From contig NZ_KQ970821.1 in assembly GCF_001579645.1 (NCBI RefSeq), positions 118,352-172,424 of the forward strand: a DNA stretch of 54,073 nt, in the 5' to 3' direction. The notes below the pieces were generated by a model. It ran no database searches and had not been told where the DNA came from. It worked only from the letters and a program-made list of their open reading frames with translations. A program made the translations under genes and the position numbers. Source of the DNA: Streptococcus infantis (GTDB lineage: Bacteria > Bacillota > Bacilli > Lactobacillales > Streptococcaceae). Positions 1-9,658 of this stretch are shown here, piece after piece; position 1 is the stretch's first letter, and every line of letters starts with the position of its first letter.

Positions 1-219
1 CAAAGAGCCATTTATTCTTGGGATTATCATCCCGATGAAGCAACTGGACCTAACTTTAAGTTTGTTGAAATTAGTCTTATTTCTAATCCTATTTTCAAAT
101 CTTTCAATGGTGAAAATATTAAAGTAGGACAAAATGTTCACATAAAAGCTAAGGTTGGAGGATATAATGAGAAACAAGATTTAGTCTTTTTATCTCCAAT
201 TGAAGTTTCACCTAGATAA
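1..219 (+). CDS. C-terminal fragment of an unrecognised protein
   Basis: The frame is open from the first base and ends at TAA 217-219, giving 72 residues with no start codon, so the gene begins outside the window. The fragment is rich in beta-branched and charged residues, with short stretches such as VGQNVHIKAKVGG that look like beta strands of a small barrel, possibly an OB-like fold; this is only an impression. No membrane segment or catalytic motif is visible. A strong hairpin with a T-run follows, which supports this being the real end of a transcription unit. Confidence 0.6.
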   Translation, partial: QRAIYSWDYHPDEATGPNFKFVEISLISNPIFKSFNGENIKVGQNVHIKAKVGGYNEKQDLVFLSPIEVSPR

Positions 220-254
220 TCATTACTTATCTCTTATATAATTAGTAACTAAAA

Positions 255-296
255 AACTGAAATCAGATTTCTCTCTGATTTCAGTTCTTTTTATTT
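255..296. terminator. Bidirectional intrinsic terminator
   Basis: A 13-bp perfect stem (255-267 with 274-286) has a 6-base loop. It is flanked by an A-run on the left and a T-rich run on the right, so it can terminate both the plus-strand gene ending at 219 and rny, whose stop codon lies at 291-293. Confidence 0.85.
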
Positions 297-1904
297 TGCA
301 TAATCAACTGCACGAAGTTCACGAATCACGGTTACCTTGATATTTCCTGGGTAATCGAGATTACTTTCAATTTTCTCACGAACTTTGTGAGCCAAAATTG
401 TGACCTTGTCATCTTTGATTTGACCTGGGTTCACCATGATACGGATTTCACGACCCGCTTGAAGGGCAAAGCTATTTTGAACACCTTCAAAGCTATTCGC
501 GATTTCCTCTAAATCATGGAGACGTTTGATGTAGCTTTCAAGCGATTCGCTACGAGCTCCTGGACGGGCTGCGCTTAAGGCATCCGCTGCAGCAACGATG
601 ACTGCGATCACACTTTCAGGTTCTACATCTCCGTGGTGACTAGCAATGGTGTTAACCACAACTGGGTGTTCCTTGTACTTGCGAGCTAACTCGGTACCAA
701 TCTCAACGTGGCTACCTTCTACTTCACGGTCAATGGCTTTACCAATATCGTGGAGGAATCCCGCACGACGAGCAAGGGTAGCATTTTCACCAAGTTCGCT
801 GGCCATGATACCAGCCAACTTAGCAACTTCAATCGAATGACGCAAGACATTTTGTCCGTATGAAGTACGGAACTGCAAGCGTCCCATGATCTTCATCAAG
901 TCTGGGTGAAGGTTTGGTGCACCAATTTCATAGGCTGCGGCTTCACCATATTCACGAATCTTGTTATCAATCTCTTGACGATTTTTCTCAACCAACTCTT
1001 CGATACGAGCTGGGTGGATACGTCCATCCTTAAGCAAGGTTTCCATCGTCATACGGGCAATCTCGCGACGGATAGTATCAAAACCTGACAAGGTTACCAC
1101 TTCTGGAGTGTCGTCAATGATAACATCAACCCCTGTCAAACTTTCAAAGGTACGAATATTACGCCCTTCACGACCAATGATACGACCTTTCATGGTATCA
1201 TCAGGCAGATGAACTGTAGAGTTGGTAGACTCAGCTACATACTCACCAGCAATTCTCTGCATGGCTTGAGACAAGATATCCTTAGCCAATTTGTCTGAAC
1301 GTTCCTTAACTTCTTGCTCAGCCTCACGAATGCGACTAGCAATTTCCTTAGTCAAGTTTTCCTCTGTCTGGGCCAAGATAATGTCTTTTGCTTCCGACTG
1401 AGTCAGAGTTCCAATACGCTCTAGTTCAGCTTGCTTTTGTTTCTCAATTTCTTCTAGTTGCTCTTCACGTACATCAAGGTTTTTTGCTCTATCAGAAATA
1501 CTTTGTTCTTTTTGTTCAAGTGTTTTTTCTTTGTTCGTCAAATTGTCATCTTTACGATCAAGACTGCTAGCACGTTCGGTCAAACGACTTTCGATTTGCT
1601 TGAGTTCTTGACGTTCTGATTTAAATTCAGCGTCCACTTCTTCACGGTATTTTCTGGCTTCTTCTTTGGCCTCCAATAGTGCTTCTTTTTTAAGAGACTT
1701 GCTTTCGCTCTTAGCTTCATTGAGTAATAAATCCGCTTCGCGCTCAGCTTGTCCTCGTAAATTAGTTGCTTCTTGTTCAGCATTTAAAAGCATCAGCTCT
1801 GCAGCCTCTTGTGATGATTTCATCTTGACTGAGATGCTGACATATCCAATGACTAAACCAATGATGACGGCAAAAACAACGATAACAATCGCCATAATTT
1901 CCAT
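291..1904 (-). CDS. rny: Ribonuclease Y
   Basis: This is the membrane-anchored endoribonuclease that starts decay of many mRNAs in Firmicutes. The 537 residues show the family order: an N-terminal membrane helix (about residues 4-26), a long charged coiled coil (about 30-200), a KH RNA-binding domain with [12 protein letters not shown] (about 240), and an HD phosphohydrolase domain with the metal-binding HDIGKA motif (about 390). Length matches the streptococcal family. The start at 1904 has TTGAGGT eight bases upstream; the next ATG (1895) is too far from it. The gene stands alone with its own promoter and shares a bidirectional terminator with the gene upstream in the window. Confidence 0.97.
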   Translation of the reverse strand: MEIMAIVIVVFAVIIGLVIGYVSISVKMKSSQEAAELMLLNAEQEATNLRGQAEREADLLLNEAKSESKSLKKEALLEAKEEARKYREEVDAEFKSERQELKQIESRLTERASSLDRKDDNLTNKEKTLEQKEQSISDRAKNLDVREEQLEEIEKQKQAELERIGTLTQSEAKDIILAQTEENLTKEIASRIREAEQEVKERSDKLAKDILSQAMQRIAGEYVAESTNSTVHLPDDTMKGRIIGREGRNIRTFESLTGVDVIIDDTPEVVTLSGFDTIRREIARMTMETLLKDGRIHPARIEELVEKNRQEIDNKIREYGEAAAYEIGAPNLHPDLMKIMGRLQFRTSYGQNVLRHSIEVAKLAGIMASELGENATLARRAGFLHDIGKAIDREVEGSHVEIGTELARKYKEHPVVVNTIASHHGDVEPESVIAVIVAAADALSAARPGARSESLESYIKRLHDLEEIANSFEGVQNSFALQAGREIRIMVNPGQIKDDKVTILAHKVREKIESNLDYPGNIKVTVIRELRAVDYAK

Positions 1905-1953
1905 GTTTTTACCTCAATTTATTTGTTTATCCGAATGATATGCATTCTTATAC

Positions 1954-1982
1954 ATTCTACCATAAAAAATTATTTTTAACAA
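1954..1982 (-). promoter_or_regulatory. Promoter of rny
   Basis: On the minus strand, TTGTTA (1977-1982) and TAGAAT (1954-1959) are separated by 17 bases, about 50 bases upstream of the rny start codon. Confidence 0.6.
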
Positions 1983-2096
1983 ACCTTAAATTGAAGTTGT
2001 TTTGGTCATTTCAAGTCTAAAAAACCTTATTTTCCCTAATAAAATAAGCTATTCTCCCTAAGTAAATTTTTAAAGATTTTTTTAGAAAAAAATAAG

Positions 2097-2121
2097 TTAA
2101 AAAGCCTACCTCAAAGTAGAC
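2097..2121 (-). terminator. Terminator of the tmcAL operon
   Basis: On the minus strand a 6-bp stem (2116-2121 with 2104-2109, one G-T pair) is followed by a T-run at 2103-2097. It begins directly after the tmcAL stop codon. Confidence 0.65.
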
Positions 2122-3219
2122 TCAGTTTGATTCGATTTTAATTGGCACTCGACCAAAATTTTGTTCTGCGATACTTGGGAGTCCCTGTTGATAAATTTGG
2201 TCTGCCTTTTGAGTCATGGCATCCCAGGGCTCTTTACCGATTCGGCTAACTAGATTAACCTGCTCTTTCAGAGACTTGAGATGTTGCCTGCCTTTTTCGG
2301 TAAATCCAAGGATATGAATAGCTTCTGGCAAGGCACATTCTCTGGCTTGTACCAAGATATAAGTCAATAAACGACGTACACGTGCCTTGGTGTAGCGTTT
2401 GGTAGCAACAACCTCAACCAACTCTTCCACAGACTGGGCTGTCTTGATAGCTTCTTTCATGCGCACCGCCATTTCTTGATTGACCTGATAGATAGTGGTT
2501 AGGTCAGGGTTTGACAAGATTTGATAGCGAAGCAAAGGGTAATAATCTTCCCAACTCACCTTGCTAGCATTTTCAAAAAGGGCAACAGAAGGCATAAAGC
2601 GCTCTAGAAAATTCTGGTCTGATTGGTGCTGACGGAGGGCTGTTGCGGATGCAAAGTCAACATCCTTGTCCACAGAATGGTAACCCGCTCCCTGACGTTG
2701 AATTGGATGAAGTTTGATATTTCGTTCAGCAACCGCCTTGGCATAGGCGAGAGCAAGAACATGATTGGGCGTATCTCCAGAAAAATCAAGACCTGCAAAC
2801 TCCTTCCACATAGCTTGGGTTTTCTGAGGGTAAGAAAGAGAATCAGGTAAGTTTTCCATGAAGAATTCCATCTCTTGACCACGTTCTGCGTATAAATCAG
2901 CAATTTGCTGGTAATCCTGAACTTCTTCTGTCCCAAATGCCAGAGTGTCAATCCCTAACCGTTCCAAGATAGCCACAGCACCTTGGCCGAAAAAATCCGC
3001 CGCCTGAACACTGACTAAAAAGGGCAATTCCACTACCAAATCCGCACCATGTTCCAGCGCCATCTGAGCCCGTGTCCACTTGTCCACAATAGCAGGCTCT
3101 CCACGTTGCATGAAATTTCCAGACATGGCTACGATTTTCAGTCCATCTGCCTGTTCCAGCAGGTATTTATGGCCATTATGAAAAGGATTGAACTCCGCAA
3201 TAATACCTGTAATGGTCAT
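2122..3219 (-). CDS. tmcAL: tRNA(Met) cytidine acetate ligase
   Basis: TmcAL (formerly YlbM) makes N4-acetylcytidine at the wobble position of elongator tRNA-Met, using acetate and ATP. The 365-residue protein begins with the nucleotidyltransferase signature EFNPFHNGH (HxGH, residues 9-17), followed by [16 protein letters not shown] and [10 protein letters not shown], all typical of the family; length is slightly below the usual 380-400. It is the last gene of a minus-strand run, 9 bases after the methyltransferase, with SD GGAGG. The name rests on family membership; tRNA specificity is inferred from the B. subtilis enzyme. Confidence 0.93.
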   Translation of the reverse strand: MTITGIIAEFNPFHNGHKYLLEQADGLKIVAMSGNFMQRGEPAIVDKWTRAQMALEHGADLVVELPFLVSVQAADFFGQGAVAILERLGIDTLAFGTEEVQDYQQIADLYAERGQEMEFFMENLPDSLSYPQKTQAMWKEFAGLDFSGDTPNHVLALAYAKAVAERNIKLHPIQRQGAGYHSVDKDVDFASATALRQHQSDQNFLERFMPSVALFENASKVSWEDYYPLLRYQILSNPDLTTIYQVNQEMAVRMKEAIKTAQSVEELVEVVATKRYTKARVRRLLTYILVQARECALPEAIHILGFTEKGRQHLKSLKEQVNLVSRIGKEPWDAMTQKADQIYQQGLPSIAEQNFGRVPIKIESN

Positions 3220-3228
3220 GGTAACCTC

Positions 3229-3969
3229 CTACTTCTTCGCGACGAAAAACCAACGGGTGCTGGTTTCTGTAGGCTCCTTGTCTTCAAAGTCTGCATAGAG
3301 TTTGAAGGACTTAAATCCAGCCTGCTCCAGCAAAATATCATAGGTTAAGACTTCATAAGTTCGTTCCTCATGAACTTCATCATGACGACTAAAGGAACCG
3401 TCTGCTTCCTTGACAAAGAAGGTCAGTTCATGCACGATTGAGTGAGGAGCTTCGTCCTCATAGGTATCCCAAAGCATAGCGAAGTCTTCCGCATTTTCAT
3501 GATAAGAATAACCTGGGAAGACCTCATCTGTCTGGTAAGTCGAATGCACATCAAAGATAAAGACGCCATCTTCATTGAGGGCATTGTACACTTCCTTAAA
3601 GACGTCTCCAACCTCCACTTCATCTTGCATGTAGCAGATAGAGTCCGAATAACAAGTGACAAAGTCGTATTTACCAGCCTTGGACAAATCCAGCATATTG
3701 CCTTCAATGAAATCAATCTTTTGCTTGGCTGAAGCCGCTCTCTTTTCAGCAATCTTCAACATATCCGCACTCAAATCAAGTCCAGTCACATCAAAACCAG
3801 CTTGCGAAAAGCGAACGGACTGGATGCCTGTCCCACAAGCCAATTCCAAGAGTTTCTTTCTCTCCTTAGCCTTAGGTAAATGACGCAGAGAAAAATCCGT
3901 CCATTTATCATATAAACTATCGTCCATGACCGCATCATAGACCGCCGCAAAGGTTTCATAAGTTGCCAT
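3229..3969 (-). CDS. Class I SAM-dependent methyltransferase, substrate unknown
   Basis: The protein (246 residues from the chosen start) has the Rossmann methyltransferase motif LELACGTGIQS (SAM-binding loop, about residue 40), acidic LDLSADML and the later ICYMQDE region. This matches the YqeM-like methyltransferases that sit beside rsfS in many Firmicutes. The frame continues upstream to a TTG at 4023, but conservation with relatives suggests the start MATYETF at 3969. No convincing SD precedes any candidate start, so the N-terminus is uncertain. It lies between rsfS and tmcAL, separated from rsfS by a 106-bp mini-element. A role in tRNA or ribosome maturation is guilt by association only. 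Confidence 0.8.
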   Translation of the reverse strand: MATYETFAAVYDAVMDDSLYDKWTDFSLRHLPKAKERKKLLELACGTGIQSVRFSQAGFDVTGLDLSADMLKIAEKRAASAKQKIDFIEGNMLDLSKAGKYDFVTCYSDSICYMQDEVEVGDVFKEVYNALNEDGVFIFDVHSTYQTDEVFPGYSYHENAEDFAMLWDTYEDEAPHSIVHELTFFVKEADGSFSRHDEVHEERTYEVLTYDILLEQAGFKSFKLYADFEDKEPTETSTRWFFVAKK

Positions 3970-4085
3970 AATCATGATACCAAGAGCGTCCATGGCAAAC
4001 ACCACTCGCCCTTTACCTTTCAATCAATTTTTCTAAAATAAGCAAATAAAACCCAGTTGACTGCAACTGAGTTCAATTGTAACGC

Positions 4086-4537
<452 letters not shown>

Positions 4538-5131
4538 TTAATCCTCTTTCAAATAGTGCACATAGGCGTTATAGGTTTCAAGGGTTTGGGGATAGATGGG
4601 AAATCCTTGGTGAGCTAAATGCTCTACTGTATGAGCTGTCTCGTAAGCTACCGCCTTGTTAAGCGATAGACCTGCAATTTCACGCGCCTCATCTACTCCT
4701 GGAAAGGCACGATTGTGCTCGATGTAGTCTGCGACATAGATAACCTTGTCAAGGTCTGTCATCTGACTCGCTCCGACTGTATGAATTTCAATAGCTCGTA
4801 GGATTTCAGAATCTTGTAAATCCAAGTCTTCCTGAATCTTGTAGATTCCAACCATGCCATGCCAGACATTATTACCCCAGTTTTTGAGGTCAGGATCTAG
4901 CTGATAACGGTCAATCAAGTCTAGAAATTCCTGGTCTGACAACTTTTTAGCATAGTCATGAAGGAGACCTGCTAGACCTGCTTTCTCGGCATCCACTCCG
5001 AATCGTTCTGCAAGTTCAATGGCTGCGCGCTCTACACCCAAACAATGGGTCAAACGTTTCTCGGGTAGAAGCTCTGCCATTTTTTTCAATAATTCCTCAC
5101 GGGAACAGTTGATATAGTCTTGGTATGCCAT
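4538..5131 (-). CDS. yqeK: HD-domain Ap4A hydrolase YqeK
   Basis: YqeK enzymes are symmetrical bis(5'-nucleosyl)-tetraphosphatases that cleave Ap4A to ADP with a di-iron HD centre. The 197-residue sequence contains the HD motif GLLHDYAKK (about 56), histidines in WHGMVG and EIHTVG, and the C-terminal VADYIEHNR motif. Its ATG overlaps the nadD stop by one base (TGATG) and it abuts rsfS, so these genes form one tightly coupled operon. Typical length for the family. Confidence 0.93.
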   Translation of the reverse strand: MAYQDYINCSREELLKKMAELLPEKRLTHCLGVERAAIELAERFGVDAEKAGLAGLLHDYAKKLSDQEFLDLIDRYQLDPDLKNWGNNVWHGMVGIYKIQEDLDLQDSEILRAIEIHTVGASQMTDLDKVIYVADYIEHNRAFPGVDEAREIAGLSLNKAVAYETAHTVEHLAHQGFPIYPQTLETYNAYVHYLKED

Positions 5132-5760
5132 CAGTAAAGTCCTTCTTTCTCGATATAGTCTAATACAGGCTTAGGTAGGAGAAAGTTAGGTGTGCGTCCT
5201 TGGGCAATGAAATCACGCACCATGCTAGATGAAATATCCATGAGAGGTACATCCACCCAGATAACTGGATAAGAAGTCCCTGCCTTGTAACGCGGACGTT
5301 GAACCCCTACAAACTGAACTAGTTCCACCAACTCATCAATTCGGTACCATTTAGGCAGATAGTCTACCATATCTGCACCGATAATGAAATAATAATCTGT
5401 ATCTGGATTCTTCTCTGTTAAAAGCTTCATGGTGTCGTAGGTGTAGGAAACTCCCTTGCGTTCTAGCTCGATTGTCTCAATAGCTAAACCTTCGATTCCT
5501 TCGATAGCCAATTCAAGCATTTTGAGACGGTGGTGTTCAGGAATGGTTTCCTTTTTATCTACGTGAGGTGGTTGGTATTCAGGCATGAGCAGAACCTGGT
5601 CCAATCCCAACTGTTGGCGCACTTGATCTGCAACAATCAGATGGGCATTATGAACGGGATTAAAATTTCCACCCAAAATACCGACTTGTTTGCGTTTTTT
5701 ATCCTTGATTTTTGGCTCTAACTCCACTTTTGTAAAGGGAGTTAATAATTCGATTGCCAT
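5131..5760 (-). CDS. nadD: Nicotinate-nucleotide adenylyltransferase
   Basis: NadD joins NaMN and ATP to form deamido-NAD, an essential step of NAD synthesis. The 209-residue protein has the nucleotidyltransferase signature [11 protein letters not shown] (about 29-39, HxxH) and the C-terminal ISSSMVR motif (ISxTxxR type) for phosphate binding. It carries about 25 extra residues before the core, as other streptococcal NadD proteins do. It lies between yhbY (49 bases upstream) and yqeK (1-base overlap). Confidence 0.95.
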   Translation of the reverse strand: MAIELLTPFTKVELEPKIKDKKRKQVGILGGNFNPVHNAHLIVADQVRQQLGLDQVLLMPEYQPPHVDKKETIPEHHRLKMLELAIEGIEGLAIETIELERKGVSYTYDTMKLLTEKNPDTDYYFIIGADMVDYLPKWYRIDELVELVQFVGVQRPRYKAGTSYPVIWVDVPLMDISSSMVRDFIAQGRTPNFLLPKPVLDYIEKEGLY

Positions 5761-5809
5761 AGGCTAATCTCCTTTAGTCTTCTGTAAAAACAGTTTTTGG
5801 AGTATATTT

Positions 5810-6121
5810 TTAGATTTCTTTAACTTTTTTAGAAATCTTACGATTTTCTTTCTTGCTTGATTGCTTATACAAAATCAAGATACGGCCGATTTTTTGGACT
5901 GTATCCACACCGATTTCTTCTTCCAAGATTTCAGCTACTTCGTGGATATTTTCATCTGTATTTTGCAAGAGTGTAACCTTGATCAATTCACGGGCATCAA
6001 GTGCCTGACGAACGCTGGTTTTGATTTGGTCGTTGAGTCCATTTTTCCCGATTTGGATGATGGGTTTGAGGGTGTGTGCCTGGCTGTTGAGGAAGGCACG
6101 TTGTTTCGATGTTAATGACAT
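5810..6121 (-). CDS. yhbY: CRM-domain ribosome assembly RNA-binding protein YhbY
   Basis: This 103-residue protein is a stand-alone CRM domain that associates with pre-50S ribosomal particles. The family signature is visible in LTSKQRAFLNSQAH at the start, the QIGKNGL loop (about 23-29) and the closing GRILILYKQS strand. The lysine-rich C-terminal tail fits RNA binding. It follows yqeH after a 210-base spacer that holds a 133-bp structured element, which is unusual inside this otherwise compact operon. Confidence 0.93.
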   Translation of the reverse strand: MSLTSKQRAFLNSQAHTLKPIIQIGKNGLNDQIKTSVRQALDARELIKVTLLQNTDENIHEVAEILEEEIGVDTVQKIGRILILYKQSSKKENRKISKKVKEI

Positions 6122-6143
6122 AATTCATTTAAAAGAGTTTTTT

Positions 6144-6276
6144 ATACTTTTCTGAAGTGGTGACGGACGTCAGCAAAGTCCTCTGGACTTTCATGACTAA
6201 AATTTGAGCCTAAGGTCTCAAATTTTCCGCAGTTGGTACAATCACTTGTACCAACTAACACCACGGCGAAAAGTAT
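6144..6276. repeat. 133-bp structured intergenic element with terminal inverted repeats
   Basis: The ends are a perfect 9-bp inverted repeat (6144-6152 with 6268-6276), extended after a short mismatch by GTGGTG/CACCAC. Inside are three hairpins in a row: 7 bp (6175-6181 with 6185-6191), 10 bp (6199-6208 with 6217-6226) and 10 bp (6231-6240 with 6247-6256). It encodes no protein. It separates yqeH from yhbY within one operon, so it must be transcribed. It looks like a small non-autonomous repeat (BOX/RUP/SPRITE class), but I cannot assign it to a named family. Confidence 0.7.
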
Positions 6277-6331
6277 CTTCTATGGGCTCGCCATGCTCGC
6301 CTTTATAAAGATAACTCTTCCCTTTCTGTGT

Positions 6332-7438
6332 TTAAATAATTGCTTTTCTTGTGACGACTGCGACGCCTTCTGGGGCCCAGACGGCGACTTTGGCTGTGCC
6401 TGTTACGCGGATCCAGCCTAGTCCTGAGATAACTAGGTCTGTCTTGTCTTTAATATTAAAGACATGCTGGACCAGTTTTGGAAAATCTTCTTTTTCCTTG
6501 CTATTTGGTGGTGTCAGAAGGGTTCCGAGGTGCTTGTCATAGAAAGAACTAGCTCCCTCTAGCTTGGTACGATGAAGTTTGAGTTCATTGTCAAAGAAAG
6601 CTGTGAATCCTTGCTTTTCTCCTGCAATGAAATCAAATCGTCCCAAGCCACCTAAAAATAGGGTTTGCTCTGGATTGAGCTGGTAGGTTTTAGGTTTGAT
6701 TTCCTTTTTAGGGCTGACATACTTGAGATTTTTGGCCGTCAAGTAGTGAGCCATCTGATGACGATGGATAATTCCTGGTGTATCATAGATATAAGAACCA
6801 TCATCAAGTGGAATCTCAATCTTGTCCAATGTTGTTCCTGGGAAGCGTGAAGTTGTGATGACGTTCTGGTCACCTGTGATCTCCTGGATGATAGCATTGA
6901 TAAGGGTTGATTTCCCGACATTGGTCACACCAACTACGTAAACATCACGTCCCTTACGGTAGTGCTCAATCTTATCGATTACTTCTCTGATGGCGTGCTT
7001 ATTTTGCGCTGAAGTCAAGACAACATCGACTGGACGAAGTCCTTCTTCATGGGCACGTTCCATGAGCCATTGGCTAATTTTACCAGGCTTAACAGACTTA
7101 GGAAGGATGTCTTTTTTATTTCCAACCAAGAGCACATCATTACCTGACACAAAGCGTGGCAATCCTGGGATAACAGAGCCATTGAAATCAAAGATATCAA
7201 TCACATTGACCACCAAGGCATCACTGTCTCCTACCTCGTGCAAGAGTTTGAGGAAATCATCATCCGTTAACTGAACATCAGTGATTTCATTATAATGACG
7301 AAGACGGAAACAGCGTTGGCAATAAACTTCTCCAGTTTCCAAACCTTTTTCAAGTGCTGACTGAGGTGTAAAACCTAAACCAGTCTTATCTGTAGTCTGA
7401 ATAGTTGCTCCACAACCAATACAGAGAATTTCTTCCAT
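6332..7438 (-). CDS. yqeH: Ribosome biogenesis GTPase YqeH
   Basis: YqeH is a circularly permuted GTPase needed for 30S subunit assembly. The 368-residue protein starts with a zinc finger (CIGCG near residue 6 and CQRC near 39), followed by the permuted G motifs: NKKD (G4) comes before GVTNVGKST (G1, about 166) and DTPG (G3, about 220). The C-terminal domain is of normal length. It follows yqeG after two bases and is part of the yqe operon. Confidence 0.96.
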   Translation of the reverse strand: MEEILCIGCGATIQTTDKTGLGFTPQSALEKGLETGEVYCQRCFRLRHYNEITDVQLTDDDFLKLLHEVGDSDALVVNVIDIFDFNGSVIPGLPRFVSGNDVLLVGNKKDILPKSVKPGKISQWLMERAHEEGLRPVDVVLTSAQNKHAIREVIDKIEHYRKGRDVYVVGVTNVGKSTLINAIIQEITGDQNVITTSRFPGTTLDKIEIPLDDGSYIYDTPGIIHRHQMAHYLTAKNLKYVSPKKEIKPKTYQLNPEQTLFLGGLGRFDFIAGEKQGFTAFFDNELKLHRTKLEGASSFYDKHLGTLLTPPNSKEKEDFPKLVQHVFNIKDKTDLVISGLGWIRVTGTAKVAVWAPEGVAVVTRKAII

Positions 7439-7440
7439 AA

Positions 7441-7968
7441 TTAGATTCCTTTTTTATAAGTAATAGGGCCGTACTTTTCAGCGATTTTTCTCATCACACG
7501 ACGCTCACGCGCTCGGTTAATCTGAGTCTTAATAGAGTCGTGCTGAACCAGGGGTTTGACCAAAATCGAGCGAATGCCTGCTCGGTGGGCTGCTCGAATA
7601 TCGGTCATCAGCTGGTCGCCAACCATGACCACTTGGTCTTTTTCATAGTGGAAATGTTTCATGGCACGGTTAATTCCTAAAGTAAAGGGCTTCAGTGCCC
7701 AATAAACATAGTCAATATCAAATTTTTCAACTGCTCGTTTGACACGTTTGGGAGTATTATTAGATACCACAATGATACGTATCCCAGCATCACGCAGATC
7801 ATGCAACCATTGCTTCATCTCTACTGTTCCATCTGGATTATTCCAAGCAATCAGGGTATTGTCCAAATCCACCAAAACAGCTTTGATTCCCTGCTCCTGC
7901 AGGCTTTGGACTGTCAGATCATAAACTGCTTCCACAGCAAAATCTGGCATGTAATTTTCAATCGCCAT
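7441..7968 (-). CDS. yqeG: HAD-IIIA family phosphatase YqeG
   Basis: The 175-residue protein has HAD motif I DLDNTLIAW (about 35), motif II SNNTP and motif III/IV MVGDQLMTDI (about 116), as in the YqeG family that accompanies yqeH throughout Firmicutes. The substrate is not known. It is the first gene of the yqeG-yqeH-yhbY-nadD-yqeK-rsfS run and starts 16 bases after corA ends, with an SD AGGAGCC-type sequence upstream, so read-through from corA is likely. Confidence 0.93.
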   Translation of the reverse strand: MAIENYMPDFAVEAVYDLTVQSLQEQGIKAVLVDLDNTLIAWNNPDGTVEMKQWLHDLRDAGIRIIVVSNNTPKRVKRAVEKFDIDYVYWALKPFTLGINRAMKHFHYEKDQVVMVGDQLMTDIRAAHRAGIRSILVKPLVQHDSIKTQINRARERRVMRKIAEKYGPITYKKGI

Positions 7969-7984
7969 TCTGGCTCCTTTTCTT

Positions 7985-8893
7985 TTATTTTCTAGTAATT
8001 TTCTTCAGCCATTGAGATAAGGCCGCCCATAAAATCAAGCTAGCCATTAAGATATAAATCCAAGCATTTGGCTCTTCTGTAAATGGTAGAGGAACATTCA
8101 TTCCGAAAAAACCTGTAATAACCGCAAGTACTGCTAGTAAGACGGAGATAATAGTCAAAATTGTCAAACTATCATTCAGGTTATTGTTTAGGATGTTGTT
8201 GTAAGACCCTGACAGTTGTTGAAGAACTTGAGAAATCAAATCTGTCATAGACACCAACTGATGGGCTTCAATCATCGCATCATCAAACTGCTCTCGTTCA
8301 ACATCATTAAATCTCCGATAAAGAGCATGGCCCTGGATATGTTCCAAGAGGAGTCGATTTTGTTTTGCTGCTGCTGTCAAGTAAACCATACCAGTCTCCA
8401 AGTCAGAGAGGGCGAAGAGATTTTTCTTTGTTGTAGTTTGACGTAGCAAGGCACTAATTTCGTCCTTACTTTTATCCATCTCTTCAATGACAGGATAATA
8501 AGCGTTACTGATAATCTCTAAACCAGCAAAGAGAAACTTGTAAATCGAAATAATTTCATGAGTTTTCAGATAAGTTAGCATACGTTCAATCACATAGGCA
8601 TTCTTATGATTGCTGATTGTGATGATTCGTTGTTTTTCAACGATAAAGGTCATGGGAATGGCTTCATAGTATTCCTTGTCTTTTTCTAGGTCAAGAACAT
8701 TATAAATAAAGGTCACAGTCCCATTCTCACGGTTATAATCCATGTGGGCTCTTTCATTTCTATCCAGAGCATATTCGATGGTTTCCTTATCCAAACCATA
8801 GATTTCAGATAAATCTTCAAGATTTTTAATTTTTTCGATATCAAGATTTATCCAGGTACAACCATTTCCTAATTGTTTATCTAAAACCATCAT
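7985..8893 (-). CDS. corA: CorA-family divalent metal (Mg) transporter
   Basis: The 302-residue protein has a long cytoplasmic N-terminal domain and two C-terminal membrane helices (about 235-260 and 272-292). The GMN signature FFGMNVPLPF sits at the end of the first helix, which is the selectivity filter of CorA channels. Two tandem ATGs start the frame; the SD AGGAG is only two bases from the first (8893) and five from the second (8890), so the second may be used. An extended -10 promoter lies just upstream (8917-8925). Confidence 0.93.
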   Translation of the reverse strand: MMVLDKQLGNGCTWINLDIEKIKNLEDLSEIYGLDKETIEYALDRNERAHMDYNRENGTVTFIYNVLDLEKDKEYYEAIPMTFIVEKQRIITISNHKNAYVIERMLTYLKTHEIISIYKFLFAGLEIISNAYYPVIEEMDKSKDEISALLRQTTTKKNLFALSDLETGMVYLTAAAKQNRLLLEHIQGHALYRRFNDVEREQFDDAMIEAHQLVSMTDLISQVLQQLSGSYNNILNNNLNDSLTILTIISVLLAVLAVITGFFGMNVPLPFTEEPNAWIYILMASLILWAALSQWLKKITRK

Positions 8894-8916
8894 TTCTCCT
8901 CTGTCAAACTCTTTCT

Positions 8917-8925
8917 ATTGTACCA
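8917..8925 (-). promoter_or_regulatory. Extended -10 promoter element of corA
   Basis: TGGTACAAT on the minus strand, 24 bases before the start codon; no clear -35 is visible, as expected for extended -10 promoters. Confidence 0.5.
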
Positions 8926-8941
8926 TAAATCAGGTAAAATT

Positions 8942-9508
8942 TCAGTCCTCGTCTTTTCTTGAAAAATTGCTAACGACGGTGATATTCCTATTAGGAACAA
9001 AATGGAGAGCTTGGTCATCACTTCGCAGTTGAGTCGTCCGAATTCCTACACTAACGACTTTTCCCGATACGGTAATCGGGCCATTGGTCAAGACAACCTC
9101 ATCTCCAACGTCCAACTGGCGCTCGAAGAGAATAAAGAAGCCATTGATGACATCTGATAGAAAACCTTGTGCTCCCATACCGATAGCCACCCCAGCAATC
9201 CCCGCACCTGCAAGCAAGCTAGAAACAGGCAACCCTAAGATAGACAAGATACAGTAAATCAAGAAGAAATAAAGGATATAATTAAAAATATTCTCAAGCA
9301 AACGAGAAATAGTCTTCTGTCTACCAGCATCACGATTTGAAAATTTAAGTGAAGGTTTGACAATCTTTCTTACAGCAGCATGGAGGAACTTTTTAGCTAT
9401 ATAAAATAGAAGGATAAGAAGTAGAAGAGAAATCACCTTGGTCAAGAGATTCTCTAAAACAGTTGTTACATCTAATTTATCCAGATAACGTTGAAAAAAT
9501 TCTTGCAT
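8942..9508 (-). CDS. Small mechanosensitive channel (MscS family)
   Basis: MscS channels release solutes on hypo-osmotic shock. The 188-residue protein has helices at about 20-40 and 72-92 and the pore-lining TM3 with the Gly/Ala-rich LLAGAGIAGVAIGMGAQG (about 98-115), followed by the beta domain with RQLDVGDEV. It ends early, soon after the beta domain, and so lacks most of the C-terminal alpha/beta cage of E. coli MscS (286 residues). This short form looks intact (proper stop, high conservation), not truncated by mutation. It has an extended -10 promoter at 9529-9537. Confidence 0.88.
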   Translation of the reverse strand: MQEFFQRYLDKLDVTTVLENLLTKVISLLLLILLFYIAKKFLHAAVRKIVKPSLKFSNRDAGRQKTISRLLENIFNYILYFFLIYCILSILGLPVSSLLAGAGIAGVAIGMGAQGFLSDVINGFFILFERQLDVGDEVVLTNGPITVSGKVVSVGIRTTQLRSDDQALHFVPNRNITVVSNFSRKDED

Positions 9509-9528
9509 ATAAAACTCCTTTTCTATTC

Positions 9529-9537
9529 ATTATACCA
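9529..9537 (-). promoter_or_regulatory. Extended -10 promoter of the mscS-like gene
   Basis: TGGTATAAT on the minus strand, 20 bases before the start codon. Confidence 0.6.
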
Positions 9538-9600
9538 TAAATCCTTCCTCGTCATCCTTTTCATAAATATTCATTTATTCCAATAAAACTTATAACTCAC

Positions 9601-9629
9601 TTGCTTTTCAAGCATATTTATACTATAAT
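9601..9629 (+). promoter_or_regulatory. Promoter of sstT
   Basis: TTGCTT (9601-9606) and TATAAT (9624-9629) are separated by 17 bases, 29 bases before the sstT start. Confidence 0.65.
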
Positions 9630-9658
9630 CATAAACAATACACAAAAAGGAGACCTCT

